Made by a program: the position numbers and the translations under genes. A DNA stretch of 64,000 nucleotides from Chryseobacterium sp. StRB126 (GTDB taxonomy: Bacteria; Bacteroidota; Bacteroidia; Flavobacteriales; Weeksellaceae): positions 992,001 to 1,056,000 of the forward strand of contig NZ_AP014624.1 in assembly GCF_000829375.1 (NCBI RefSeq). Reading direction: 5' to 3'. The notes under the pieces were generated by a model. The model saw only the letters and a list, made by a program, of their open reading frames with translations. It was not told the origin of the DNA and did not search any database. The number at the start of each line of letters is the position of its first letter. Positions within the stretch are counted from its first letter, which is position 1. Shown in pieces: positions 15,568 to 23,991 of this stretch.

Positions 15568-16593
15568 ATGGAATTAGGGATAGGAATGTTCGGTGATTTG
15601 GCTTTTGACCAGTCAACCGGGAAATATAGAGATGCAGGAAACAAAATTCATGAAATATTGGAGCAGGTAAAATTCATGGATGAGGTAGGAATAGATGTTT
15701 TTGCGATGGGAGAGCATCACCGTCCGGATTATGCTGTTTCTTCACCGGAAATGATACTGGCTGCAGCGGCAAGCATGACAAAAAATATAAAACTGGCGAG
15801 TGGTGTTACGGTTTTAAGCTCATCTGAACCGGTAAAAGTATATGAAGATTTTTCAACATTGGATTTAATTTCAAATGGAAGAGCAGAAATATTCGTAGGA
15901 CGTGGAAGTTTTATTGAATCATTTCCGCTATATGGCTATTCTTTGAATGATTATGAAGAGCTTTTTGACGAAAAGCTGGATTTATTATTGAAAATCAATT
16001 CTGAGGAAAATGTGACCTGGTCAGGAAAGCTTCGTGCCCCAATGAAAGATCAGACGGTATATCCAAGAGCAAAAAATGACGGTAAACTTTCCATTTGGAG
16101 AGCGGTAGGAGGAACTCCACAGTCTGTTTTAAGTGCTGCTCAGTTAGGAATGCCATTAGTGGTCGCAATTATTGGGGGAATGCCGATTCAGTTTAAAAAC
16201 CTGATCGAATTCTACAAACAGGAATATCAAAAAGCAGGGCATGATATGTCTAAAATGCAGATTGCGATTCACTCACATACCTTTGTAAGTGACGATCAGA
16301 GTGTGGTAGACGGATATTTCCACAACTATAAGTCTCAGATGGATAGGATAGGGGCTTCCAGAGGCTGGGCTCCTTACACTAAAATGCAGTATGATGGCGG
16401 AAGAAGCAAAGATGGAGCATTATTCATCGGAAGTCCGGCTGAGGTAGCAGATAAAATCGCTTATATGAAAGAGCTGTTTGGAATCACAAGATTTATTGGG
16501 CATATGGATATTGGTGATCCGGCTCATGATATCATGATGAAATCTATTGAGTTATTCGGGAAAGAAGTGAAACCATTGGTCCAAAACCTGTAA
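15568..16593 (+). CDS. LLM-class flavin-dependent oxidoreductase
   Basis: 341 residues with the TIM-barrel of bacterial-luciferase-like monooxygenases. MELGIGMFGDLAFD opens strand 1, DVFAMGEHHRPDYAVSSPEM is the typical LLM loop, KLASGVTVLSSSEPVKVYEDFSTLDLISNGRAEIFVGRGS carries the flavin-contacting segment, and the C-terminus has GSPAEVADKIAYM. Such enzymes use FMNH2 to oxidise organic substrates, unknown here. The protein is cytoplasmic. A -7 box TAAATTTG lies 25 bases before the start. It is transcribed alone and ends facing sbcC across a large inverted repeat. Confidence 0.88.
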   Translation: MELGIGMFGDLAFDQSTGKYRDAGNKIHEILEQVKFMDEVGIDVFAMGEHHRPDYAVSSPEMILAAAASMTKNIKLASGVTVLSSSEPVKVYEDFSTLDLISNGRAEIFVGRGSFIESFPLYGYSLNDYEELFDEKLDLLLKINSEENVTWSGKLRAPMKDQTVYPRAKNDGKLSIWRAVGGTPQSVLSAAQLGMPLVVAIIGGMPIQFKNLIEFYKQEYQKAGHDMSKMQIAIHSHTFVSDDQSVVDGYFHNYKSQMDRIGASRGWAPYTKMQYDGGRSKDGALFIGSPAEVADKIAYMKELFGITRFIGHMDIGDPAHDIMMKSIELFGKEVKPLVQNL

Positions 16594-16608
16594 TTACAGA
16601 TACTATTT

Positions 16609-16801
16609 AACCACAAAAGTCACAAAAGTTTTTGAACACTTTAGTTATTTTTAAGTGACAAAATGTACGCATAAGAAGTACACTCAGGCCTTATGAAAAT
16701 CTTTGATTTTCAACTAATGTGAACTTTTTAAGCAGTTCAATTGTCAGCCTACTTATGTGAACTAAAGTGTCTCAAAATAAGCTTTTGTGACTTTTGTGGT
16801 T
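16609..16801. repeat. Large (about 193 bp) imperfect inverted repeat between convergent genes
   Basis: The ends AACCACAAAAGTCACAAAAG (16609-16628) and CTTTTGTGACTTTTGTGGTT (16782-16801) are exact complements. Inside, the arms share further blocks such as ACACTTTAGTT, and a central small palindrome reads GAAAATC-TTT-GATTTTC. The element fills nearly all of the gap between the LLM gene and sbcC. Confidence 0.8.
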
Positions 16802-16807
16802 TTAAAA

Positions 16808-19800
16808 TTATATGATCTCAATCAGACTTCCTCTTTCCTCATCCTTAATAATATTGAGTGCTGTAGGAATCTTCTCTTTAAGCTCTTCTACGTGAGAGAT
16901 AATTCCCACAATTCTGTTCTCCTTCATCAGGTTAGTAAGCGTTTCAAATACAATATTTACGGATTCCGTATCCTGAGTCCCGAAACCTTCATCAATAAAG
17001 AAGAAATTTTTATCTGCCTGAGCATTGGATTGAACACTTTCCGCTAAGGCTAATGCTAGACTTAAAGATACCTGGAATGCTTGTCCGCCCGAAAGCGTTT
17101 TCACACTTCTGCTTCTGCCTTCGTTGAGGTAATCGATGATCTCAAAATCATTATTTTCATTAAGCTGTAAGCTCAATTGATTTCTGGTCATTCTATGGAA
17201 ACGGGTATTCGCATGATCGCATAGCTGTCTCAGATAGATAGAAGAAACATACTGAACAAAGCCGGCACCTTTAAACAGATTCATCATCAATTTTAGATTT
17301 TCAGAGCGTTTCTGAAGCCTTGTTAATTCCTTTAGAAGTTCTTCCTTTTTCTTGTATTCTTTTTCTAATCTTTCCTTTTCAGCGGCCATGGTAACAACAG
17401 CATCATTGATTTGTTTTAATTCCGTCTGGGCTTCTCCAAACTGTTTTTCAGCCAATGAAAACTGCTCATCATCAAAGGAAAGATCTTTTAGTTTCAGTTC
17501 TAGTGCTTCAATCACTTTTTTCAGGGTTTCAAAATCAATTTTGAATTGCTGGATTTTAGCTCTTGCTTCCTGAATATTGATTTCCTGCTGAAGGATATTT
17601 TCTACTTCATTAAATGTTGTAAAATGATTTTCATTTAAAGCCTTATCAATAGTCAGCTGGTTCTCTGAAATTTCTTTTTCAAACTCTACAATCTGTTTTT
17701 CGGATTGGCTGACAATTGCTTTTTGTTCTGCAAGCTTAGGGGCAAGATCTTTTTCCTGTTGAGCCGCCTTTTGATAACTTTGTTCTATCTCTGTATTGGA
17801 TTGTGCTAATTTCTGATGAGCTTCTTCAACTTCTGTTACAGTTTTTTGTGCATAATGCTCCCACTCCAGAATTTTAAGGTTCGAACGGCTGATATTGATT
17901 TCTTTCTGCTTCGTAGCCTCTTCCAGCTTGAAAGTTTCCAGAGCATTTTTGTATTTTTCAAGAACTTTACTCTCCTTTTCAAGGTTTTCACGTTCCCGAT
18001 TGATTGTTTTGTCCGTTTCTTCAATTTTCTTTTCCACAGCGAAAGAATCCAAACGTTTCTTCTCAAAATCGTCCTCATGATCCGGACTGAATGTTTTCCA
18101 CGTAAACTGTTGAAGATGGGTTTCCATATCCTTTTGGATCTGTTGAAGAACTTTCTGTTCAGAGATTAACTGTTCTTCAAAGATTTTCTTTCTGTCCAGA
18201 ATTTTATCAACAGCGGTTTCCTGTTGCTGAAGTTGATGAGCTTCCTGTTCAACCGTTTTTATTTTCTTTTCAATTTCCTGTAGCTCAGCATTTACATCAT
18301 GAAATTCCACAATATGAGGATGCTCCTGAGAACCACAAAGAGGACAAGCTTCTCCATCATGAAGTTCATTCGCAAAACGGGAAAGTTCCTTTTGAATCTT
18401 CAGATGATCCAGCTTTTGAGAAAGTTCCTTTTTCTGTACTTCCAGAGCTTCTTTTTTAATATTGAAATCAGCTTTAAAGTTTTCCTGAAGAGCAAAAGGT
18501 TTCAGTTCCTCAGCAATCCGTTCAATCTGCTTCTGATGTTTTTCAGTTTTTTCAAGTTGTTCCTGTTGTGATTTTTTGAAATTCTTATGTTGAATAAACC
18601 AGTTACCTACATGGGAAAGTAAAGAAGTATCAAGCTTTTGTCCTTTTAAAACATCAAGGTTTTTAGAAAGTTCAGTAATTTTTTTCTGAATGATATCCTT
18701 TTGAGCTTCAACTTCTGCTACTTTAGCTGATCCTTTTTGAGTTCTTTCATTAAGCGTTTTGATCTCATCATAAAACTTCAGGATCTGTACAATAAGACTT
18801 AAATCGTTTTCCTGTATTTTAGACTGTTCCAAAGCTTTGAATTTCGGTTCCAAAACAATGAGCTGTTCCTTTACAAGATTAAAAGCAATTTCTGTTTCCT
18901 GTACAGCTTTAATCTGACCTTCTTTTTCATCCCTTTTTTCAGCAACACTTTTGAAAAGCCTGTTTTTTTCAGTAATTAATGGATTGAAAACACTGAAGGT
19001 ACGTTCATAGAGCTCTGATTGAGCTTCCAATGCATCCATCTGAGGTTTCTGCTCAGAAAGTTTGTTGAAGTTCTCCCGGTTTTGTTGTAAGCTTTCAAAA
19101 TCGGTTTTTAAATTTTTCAGTTGTTGATAAGTCTGGGAAACCTTTTCAAACTTGTCATTGGCCTGAACAAGTTTTTTCTGTTCCTCTCTCAAAAGGTCTT
19201 TCTGGAGCTGAATTTTTTCCTCACTGATCTCTTCAAAACCTTTCAGCTGACCTTCAAGCTGATCCAGTTCTGATCGGGTTCTGGTATTCAAAGCAGAAAC
19301 ATTATTCTGCAGATCATAACGCTGAAGACTGAAAATTTCCTTCATCATATTCGTTCTGTCTGCAGCACCCAATTCAAGAAATTCCTTAAACTGCCCCTGA
19401 GGAATAATGATGGTACGTTTAAAGTTGGAATAGCTTAAACCAATAATCTCTTCTGCATTGGAATGATCCAAAGGAACCCATTTTCCGTTGATGTTCTCAT
19501 AGAACGCTACAGAATAAGGTTTTACATCCTCGAATTTTTTAGAATTCCGTCTGAAATCCCTGGTAGCACGGAAAAGCTTATTTTCATAATTTATAAAATC
19601 AAACTCAATATAGGAGGAATTTGATTTTAAATTCATCATATTATATGCTCTTTTGTCACGCATATTCAGACGTTCCGTTTCACCATATAAAGCAAAAGAA
19701 ATAGCCTCAAGAACTGAGGATTTTCCGGAACCTACAGCTCCAAAAATACCGAATAATCCAGCTTCCGTAAGATTTTTGAAATCAATGGTCTGACGTTCCT

Positions 19801-19843
19801 GATAAGAATATAAACCTTCAACGGTTAATTGAATAGGAATCAT
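16808..19843 (-). CDS. sbcC: DNA repair exonuclease SbcC (Rad50-like ATPase)
   Basis: 1011 residues. The N-terminal Walker A is GAVGSGKS (35-42). Two long coiled-coil arms flank the zinc hook CPLCG (Cys500 and Cys503). The C-terminal lobe has the ABC signature SGGQ (918-921), the Walker B FFFIDEGFG with Asp951/Glu952 and the H-loop ISHVEE. With SbcD it forms the Mre11-Rad50-type complex that cuts hairpins and protein-blocked DNA ends. The gene starts three bases after the sbcD stop, so the two are translationally linked. Its 3' end abuts the long inverted repeat. Confidence 0.97.
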   Translation of the reverse strand: MIPIQLTVEGLYSYQERQTIDFKNLTEAGLFGIFGAVGSGKSSVLEAISFALYGETERLNMRDKRAYNMMNLKSNSSYIEFDFINYENKLFRATRDFRRNSKKFEDVKPYSVAFYENINGKWVPLDHSNAEEIIGLSYSNFKRTIIIPQGQFKEFLELGAADRTNMMKEIFSLQRYDLQNNVSALNTRTRSELDQLEGQLKGFEEISEEKIQLQKDLLREEQKKLVQANDKFEKVSQTYQQLKNLKTDFESLQQNRENFNKLSEQKPQMDALEAQSELYERTFSVFNPLITEKNRLFKSVAEKRDEKEGQIKAVQETEIAFNLVKEQLIVLEPKFKALEQSKIQENDLSLIVQILKFYDEIKTLNERTQKGSAKVAEVEAQKDIIQKKITELSKNLDVLKGQKLDTSLLSHVGNWFIQHKNFKKSQQEQLEKTEKHQKQIERIAEELKPFALQENFKADFNIKKEALEVQKKELSQKLDHLKIQKELSRFANELHDGEACPLCGSQEHPHIVEFHDVNAELQEIEKKIKTVEQEAHQLQQQETAVDKILDRKKIFEEQLISEQKVLQQIQKDMETHLQQFTWKTFSPDHEDDFEKKRLDSFAVEKKIEETDKTINRERENLEKESKVLEKYKNALETFKLEEATKQKEINISRSNLKILEWEHYAQKTVTEVEEAHQKLAQSNTEIEQSYQKAAQQEKDLAPKLAEQKAIVSQSEKQIVEFEKEISENQLTIDKALNENHFTTFNEVENILQQEINIQEARAKIQQFKIDFETLKKVIEALELKLKDLSFDDEQFSLAEKQFGEAQTELKQINDAVVTMAAEKERLEKEYKKKEELLKELTRLQKRSENLKLMMNLFKGAGFVQYVSSIYLRQLCDHANTRFHRMTRNQLSLQLNENNDFEIIDYLNEGRSRSVKTLSGGQAFQVSLSLALALAESVQSNAQADKNFFFIDEGFGTQDTESVNIVFETLTNLMKENRIVGIISHVEELKEKIPTALNIIKDEERGSLIEII

Positions 19844-19846
19844 AGC

Positions 19847-21052
19847 TTAGGCATTTAAAATTTCGTTAAACAGTTTCATCAGTTCTTCATTGGCTTCCTG
19901 GCCTGCATTTTTTGATTTAAAATAATCCTTGAACAATGTTTCTATATTCTGGTTGAGATTAATTTCATGACTTGTTTCTTTCCCAAATTCCTTGTTTTTA
20001 ACTTTTGGGATAAGGTGTACAATTCCAGTATGAGACTGATAGATCAGCCTTCGTTCATCAGCCGTTAAAAAGGTTTCGCTTTCTAATGTCAGTTCAATAA
20101 AAGTATATGGATGTTCTTCCAGCCATTGAACGGTTTCATCAACGGATGTAAACGTTTTTCTTACTAAAGTTCTTCCGCTTTTCAATACCTTTTTTTCATA
20201 CGAAACGGGTTTTCCCGGTTCAATATCAATAATTGAAACATATTTTGTCTGCCCTGCTTCACTAAAGCTATAGCATAGGGGAGAAGAGGAATAAATTACC
20301 GGTTTTTCCTTTGTTCCGATATTCTGAAAACCATGCAGGTGGCCTAAAGCCGTATATTGAATCTGTTCAGGAATACTATCGGAATAAATAAGATCTGCAT
20401 TCCCGATTTTGATAGGTTTTTCTCCTTCAGGTTCCTCCAAGATCTCAGCCCCTCTTTTATTCATATATAAATGGGCAGTCAGAAGGTTGATTCCGTTTTC
20501 ATCACAGAACTGGTCTGCAAGATCTTTCCAGGTTCTGGAAAGTACATTATTGATCTCTTCCTCCTTATTTTCTCCCAAATATTCCTTCAAACGGACCTCA
20601 TTGGCATAAGGAGTATGCAATAGTCGTATAGGAAAATCAATAGTGTTGATCTTCATTTCTATAAAACCTTCTTTTGAATGGGTAATTTTAAAATGTTCTG
20701 TTTCAAACGGAACAATTTCTGCTTTGGGATGACCTATTAAAATAATTCCGCATTCTCTGGCCAACGGATCCGGAGCATCGATGAGGTTAGGAGAGTCGTG
20801 GTTTCCTGAAATAGCAATTACAGGACGTTTTCCGTTTTGAGATAAACGTTTCAGGGTTTTATAAAAAAGCTCAACAGCTTCTACGGAAGGGTTGAAATTA
20901 TCAAACAGATCGCCGGCAATAAGGATCATATCAACATGCTCATCATCAGCAATTGTGATGATTTCTTCCATCACTGAAACCTGCTCTTCCAATCGGGAGA
21001 AGCGATCCAGTCGTTTTCCTAAATGCCAGTCGGCTGTATGTAGAATTTTCAT
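19847..21052 (-). CDS. sbcD: DNA repair exonuclease SbcD (Mre11-like nuclease)
   Basis: 401 residues with the calcineurin-like phosphoesterase motifs in order: HTADWHLGKRLDRFSR (Asp8, His10), LIAGDLFDNFNPS (Asp48), SGNHDSP (Asn84, His85) and the later TAHLY and GHLHGFQ histidines that complete the di-manganese site. It is the nuclease half of SbcCD, processing hairpins and double-strand ends with the SbcC ATPase. It is the first gene of a two-gene operon with sbcC downstream. A short gene for a basic protein follows upstream of it on the same strand, 70 bases away. Confidence 0.97.
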   Translation of the reverse strand: MKILHTADWHLGKRLDRFSRLEEQVSVMEEIITIADDEHVDMILIAGDLFDNFNPSVEAVELFYKTLKRLSQNGKRPVIAISGNHDSPNLIDAPDPLARECGIILIGHPKAEIVPFETEHFKITHSKEGFIEMKINTIDFPIRLLHTPYANEVRLKEYLGENKEEEINNVLSRTWKDLADQFCDENGINLLTAHLYMNKRGAEILEEPEGEKPIKIGNADLIYSDSIPEQIQYTALGHLHGFQNIGTKEKPVIYSSSPLCYSFSEAGQTKYVSIIDIEPGKPVSYEKKVLKSGRTLVRKTFTSVDETVQWLEEHPYTFIELTLESETFLTADERRLIYQSHTGIVHLIPKVKNKEFGKETSHEINLNQNIETLFKDYFKSKNAGQEANEELMKLFNEILNA

Positions 21053-21121
21053 AAAAAGTGTATCAATGTTTAAAGGAAATATAAGCTTTTAAAAATCATT
21101 CGGTTTAATAATAAAAGATTT

Positions 21122-21274
21122 TCATAGTTTATCATCAGCTTCTTTTGCTTTAAAATCTTGATGAATTTGTTTTAAACGTGCTTTCCTTTCTGCTTCTGCA
21201 TTTTGTGCTTTGCGCTTTTTCTGGTCGATTTTATTTTTATTTTTTTTTCTGTTTACTTCGTTGTTTTTGCTCAT
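21122..21274 (-). CDS. Small, highly basic protein (50 residues)
   Basis: I chose the ATG at 21272-21274, which gives a 50-residue product starting MSKNNEVNRKKNKNK. A longer in-frame start would add an unrelated hydrophobic stretch. About a third of the residues are Lys or Arg, with many Asn and Gln, and the middle (AEAERKARLKQIHQDFKAKEAD) should form one charged helix. It has no membrane segment or cysteine. It may bind nucleic acid or ribosomes, but that is only inferred from charge. It lies upstream of sbcD on the same strand and divergent from the VF530 gene. Confidence 0.55.
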   Translation of the reverse strand: MSKNNEVNRKKNKNKIDQKKRKAQNAEAERKARLKQIHQDFKAKEADDKL

Positions 21275-21391
21275 ATTTTGGTAACGAATAATTTTAGGGG
21301 TAAGAAATAGCTTCATCAAAAATACTAAAGATTAAGAGTTGAAACAATTTTAGTCGTTAAGTCTGATAAAATGTTTTAATTTTACTGCGTT

Positions 21392-21643
21392 ATGGAAGAA
21401 AAATCAAAAGATCCTTTACACGGAAAAAGACTTGATGCTATTCTTGAAGAACTTGTAGAATATTATCAGGGGTTTGAGGAATTGGGGAAACAAATTAACA
21501 TCAAATGTTTTACAGATAACCCAAGTATCAATTCGTCATTGAAATTTTTACGCAAAACAGATTGGGCAAGGGCGAAAGTTGAAAGTTTGTATTTGTATGT
21601 TTTAAGACAGAAAAAAAGAGAAGAATCTAGGAAAAAGAAGTAA
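21392..21643 (+). CDS. VF530 family (DUF2132) DNA-binding protein
   Basis: An 83-residue protein matching the small VF530 family over its full length: DPLHGKRLDAILEELVEYY, then INIKCFTDNPSINSSLKFLRKTDWARAKVE. The family is named after Vibrio fischeri VF530, whose solution structure showed a small helical fold and a DNA-binding tendency. The cellular role is not settled. The tail QKKREESRKKK is basic. It is a single-gene unit on the plus strand. Confidence 0.85.
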   Translation: MEEKSKDPLHGKRLDAILEELVEYYQGFEELGKQINIKCFTDNPSINSSLKFLRKTDWARAKVESLYLYVLRQKKREESRKKK

Positions 21644-21818
21644 CAAGGCTGGAAGCTGGAAGAATGATGCCGGAAGTTTCTGGTAATCTTATAATTTCTG
21701 ATAGTTCATGAAAATATTTTTGGGATGGAAAAAAGAGCCGTAATTATTCTTTATGCCCTTCATAGCTTCCTTCTTCTATCTCCAAGCTTTCAACTTAATC
21801 AAATCATTTCAAAAACAT

Positions 21819-21826
21819 TATATTTG
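21819..21826 (+). promoter_or_regulatory. -7 promoter box of the FKBP gene
   Basis: TATATTTG matches TAnnTTTG exactly, 42 bases before the start codon. No TTG lies at the usual distance. The predicted leader contains a small CGTG/CACG hairpin. Confidence 0.5.
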
Positions 21827-21868
21827 TGGTGTTAATCGTGAAGGAAAATCACGACAAAAAAAGAAAAT

Positions 21869-22369
21869 ATGACAATTGAAAACAATCACGTTGTAGCTGT
21901 AAAGTATATACTTCACACAATCGAAGCAGATGGAACTAAAGTTCTAGTAGAAGAAACCACAGCAGAAAACCCACTTACATTTTTGTATGGTGTTGGAATG
22001 ATGATTCCAAAATTTGAAGAAAATATCCTAGGTTTGAAAGCTGGTGATAAAGCTGCTTTTGTAATTCAGCCTGAAGAAGCTTACGGAGAAAGACAGCCTG
22101 ATGCTATTGCACAATTACCACTTGAAATGTTCAAAGAATCAGGAACCCCTCCAATTGGAGCCATTTTACCTTTATCAGACAACCAAGGAAATAACTTCCA
22201 GGCTTTTGTAGTAGAAATAACTCCGGAAGCTGTAGTAGCAGACCTTAACCACCCAATGGCTGGTAAAGTGTTAGATTTCCAGGTAGAAGTTTTAAACACT
22301 CGTCCTGCAACAGAAGAGGAATTATCTCACGGTCACGCTCACGGAATTGACGGAACTGAGGCTCACTAA
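21869..22369 (+). CDS. FKBP-type peptidyl-prolyl isomerase (SlyD-like)
   Basis: 166 residues. FLYGVGMMIPKFEENILGLKAGDKAAFVIQPEEAYGER is the FKBP core with the insert-in-flap arrangement of SlyD-type isomerases, and NHPMAGKVLDFQVEVLNTR is the characteristic FKBP end. The C-terminus is His-rich (HGHAHGIDGTEAH), as in SlyD, and may bind metal. It should catalyse cis-trans isomerisation of proline peptide bonds and act as a folding helper in the cytoplasm, since no signal peptide is present. Two terminators follow. Confidence 0.93.
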   Translation: MTIENNHVVAVKYILHTIEADGTKVLVEETTAENPLTFLYGVGMMIPKFEENILGLKAGDKAAFVIQPEEAYGERQPDAIAQLPLEMFKESGTPPIGAILPLSDNQGNNFQAFVVEITPEAVVADLNHPMAGKVLDFQVEVLNTRPATEEELSHGHAHGIDGTEAH

Positions 22370-22382
22370 AAAATAATATAAG

Positions 22383-22407
22383 TGTCTGATTTTTTCGGAC
22401 ATTTTTT
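22383..22407 (+). terminator. Terminator after the FKBP gene
   Basis: TGTCTGA (22383-22389) pairs with TCGGACA (22395-22401) with one wobble, followed by six T residues. Confidence 0.75.
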
Positions 22408-22449
22408 ATTGCTTTGGTTTTCACAAAGATCCAGGCTTAAATAAAATAA

Positions 22450-22483
22450 AAATACCCCGCAGAGCATTCTGTGGGGTATTTCT
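22450..22483. terminator. Strong bidirectional terminator
   Basis: AAATACCCCGCAGA pairs with TCTGTGGGGTATTT (one wobble) around a GCAT loop. An A-rich flank on the left and T residues on the right let it end both the FKBP transcript and the opposing secreted protein transcript. Confidence 0.85.
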
Positions 22484-22515
22484 TATCAGTAATAATAGTC
22501 AAATAGTGCTTGGCA

Positions 22516-22561
22516 TTCCCCTCCGACGGAGTGGTGTCAAATCAAAGATTTGACGAAATAG
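22516..22561 (+). repeat. Dispersed hairpin repeat, GGGTGG family (copy 2, diverged)
   Basis: TTCCCCTCC-GAC-GGAGTGG is followed by the hairpin TCAAATC-AAA-GATTTGA. It shows the same two-hairpin layout as 9496-9550 and the inverse of 56069-56128. Confidence 0.5.
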
Positions 22562-22575
22562 TTTATTTCACAGTC

Positions 22576-23169
22576 TTATTCCGTATCATACTCCGTCACA
22601 TCAATAAAGGTAAGGAACCATTTTCCTTCAATCTTTGTCATGACAAATCGAAATCCATTAATAGGAGCACTCTCCTTAGTATTCTCAGCAAGTGTTACAA
22701 AAACCACATTTTTAGGATTGGAATTGATTTTAAAAATCTCCTGATCTTTTACAGAATACTGGGACAAGAATTTATTTGCATAAGCATTTACAGCATTAGA
22801 ATTAAATTGTACAGATAATCCTTCTTTTTTCCACTTTTTGTGGTTTAAATCATATTCAAAAGCAGTATCAAACTGGATTGGAGACTGATTTCTGATATTC
22901 CATGCTTTTTGAATGTAGCCTAGTGACCTATTGAAATTTATATCCTCATTTAAAACAAATCCAAGATCTCCACCACTTTTAAAAAGGACACCAACACCAT
23001 AAGTGGGGTTCACATATTTATTCATGATATCACCGTTCTTGGTTTGAAACCCTTTTAAAATGTCAGTTACAGCAATGGAAATCTCCTTTTTATCCTCAGC
23101 AGTTTGGGCATTGAAAATACTAAAGCTGCAAAGCATGAGCAGCAATGTGTACATAAAATTCTTCTTCAT
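22576..23169 (-). CDS. Secreted protein of unknown function
   Basis: 197 residues with a signal peptide (MKKNFMYTLLLMLCSFSIFNAQ). The mature part begins TAEDKKEISIAVTDILKGFQ and ends with INGFRFVMTKIEGKWFLTFIDVTEYD. The pattern of alternating strands with a closing WFLTFIDV resembles NTF2-like or cystatin-like folds, but I cannot assign a family. There are no catalytic motifs. The gene starts four bases after the YchJ-like gene stop on the same strand, so they are probably co-transcribed, although their products work in different compartments. Confidence 0.7.
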   Translation of the reverse strand: MKKNFMYTLLLMLCSFSIFNAQTAEDKKEISIAVTDILKGFQTKNGDIMNKYVNPTYGVGVLFKSGGDLGFVLNEDINFNRSLGYIQKAWNIRNQSPIQFDTAFEYDLNHKKWKKEGLSVQFNSNAVNAYANKFLSQYSVKDQEIFKINSNPKNVVFVTLAENTKESAPINGFRFVMTKIEGKWFLTFIDVTEYDTE

Positions 23170-23173
23170 ATTA

Positions 23174-23551
23174 TTAGTCTAAAAATTCACCTGAAACATA
23201 GTACCAGTGCTCATGCATTTTCTGAAAGACAGAAAATTCGTGATGGATTTGCTGATGACCGTCCTGGTCTGTATAGTAAGCCTTAAACTCTACATGGTTT
23301 AAAGCGGGAGTCTGAATGATTTCGAGTTTTGTCCATTCATTAATCTCACCCCACTCTTGTAAATCCTTTTTGTTATGGTATTTTCGTTTTCCCGGCAGAG
23401 TAGTTTCCATTAAATATTCACCGTTCGGGATCGCAAAGGCTGAGAATCGGGAACGCATCAATGCTTCAGCTGTTGGAGCATGTTTTTCTCCTGTATGATA
23501 AGGCTTGCAGCATTCTTCATAGGATTTTCCTGAACAGCAGGGACAATTCAT
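23174..23551 (-). CDS. YchJ-family SEC-C motif protein
   Basis: 125 residues. The N-terminal CPCCSGKSYEECCKPYH (Cys3, 5, 6 and the CC pair at 14-15) is an SEC-C zinc-binding motif like the one at the end of SecA. The remainder (ALMRSRFSAFA, HNKKDLQEWGEINEWTKLEI, FKAYYTDQDG) is the NTF2-like YchJ domain. The family (UPF0225) is widespread but its role is unproven. A zinc-dependent contact with a protein partner is inferred from the motif. It lies directly upstream of a secreted protein gene. Confidence 0.88.
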   Translation of the reverse strand: MNCPCCSGKSYEECCKPYHTGEKHAPTAEALMRSRFSAFAIPNGEYLMETTLPGKRKYHNKKDLQEWGEINEWTKLEIIQTPALNHVEFKAYYTDQDGHQQIHHEFSVFQKMHEHWYYVSGEFLD

Positions 23552-23593
23552 CTTTCTTATTTAAAATTTTAAGCCACAAAAATAGAATAAATA

Positions 23594-23669
23594 TCAATAG
23601 GAATGGGCTTTAATCTGTTCTAAAATAGTGTAATCATTCTATCAGTTTTAGTTCAAACTTATTCTAAAA
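23594..23669 (+). repeat. GGCTTTAGCC paired-hairpin repeat (copy A, degenerate)
   Basis: TCAATAGGAATGGGCTTTAA opens the copy, and TTTTAGTTCAAACTTATTCT closes it. The two hairpins seen in copies B and C are weakened here by substitutions. Confidence 0.55.
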
Positions 23670-23851
23670 CCTCAGAAATTATCTTTCAGATATGTTTTTC
23701 CTCGTTTTTGTCATTCCGTAGGAATTCAAACTATAATTTTTGAATACCTATGTTGAGATTCTTCGTTCGTCAGAAATCTAAGATTAGACGTAGTCAATGA
23801 GAATTCAGATGTTTATTTTCCTGTTTTAAATTGAATTTTTAGATGAATATA

Positions 23852-23926
23852 TTCAATAGAAACGGGCTTTAGCTCATTCTAACTAATGTAATCAATCCAT
23901 TGGCTTTAGCCAAAACTTATTTTCCA
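23852..23926 (+). repeat. GGCTTTAGCC paired-hairpin repeat (copy B)
   Basis: TTCAATAGAAACGGGCTTTAG opens the copy in near-identical form to copy C. The second hairpin TTGGC-TTTA-GCCAA (23900-23913) is perfect and is followed by AACTTA. Confidence 0.65.
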
Positions 23927-23952
23927 TTGAACTGATATTTCAGGTTTTAGTC

Positions 23953-23984
23953 AAAAAAAAGAAGCACTCTTAAAAGAATGCTTC
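23953..23984 (-). terminator. Terminator of the M3 peptidase gene
   Basis: GAAGCACTCTT and AAGAATGCTTC (23961-23984) form a hairpin with one mismatch. The preceding plus-strand A tract becomes a T tract in the minus-strand transcript. Confidence 0.7.
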
Positions 23985-23991
23985 AATTGTA

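Larger units (their letters stand above)
23552..23991. other. Gene-free 440 bases carrying two repeat copies
   Basis: The gap holds two copies of the GGCTTTAGCC repeat (23594-23669 and 23852-23926), a stretch around 23718-23780 with GTCATTCCGTAGGAATTC that resembles another common flavobacterial intergenic motif, and the terminator of the M3 peptidase gene. No gene is evident. Confidence 0.6.

Noticed and set aside
16808..21052. SbcCD as a phage-defence module
   Set aside because: Sequence and order match standard housekeeping SbcDC, with no extra nuclease or sensor gene attached.
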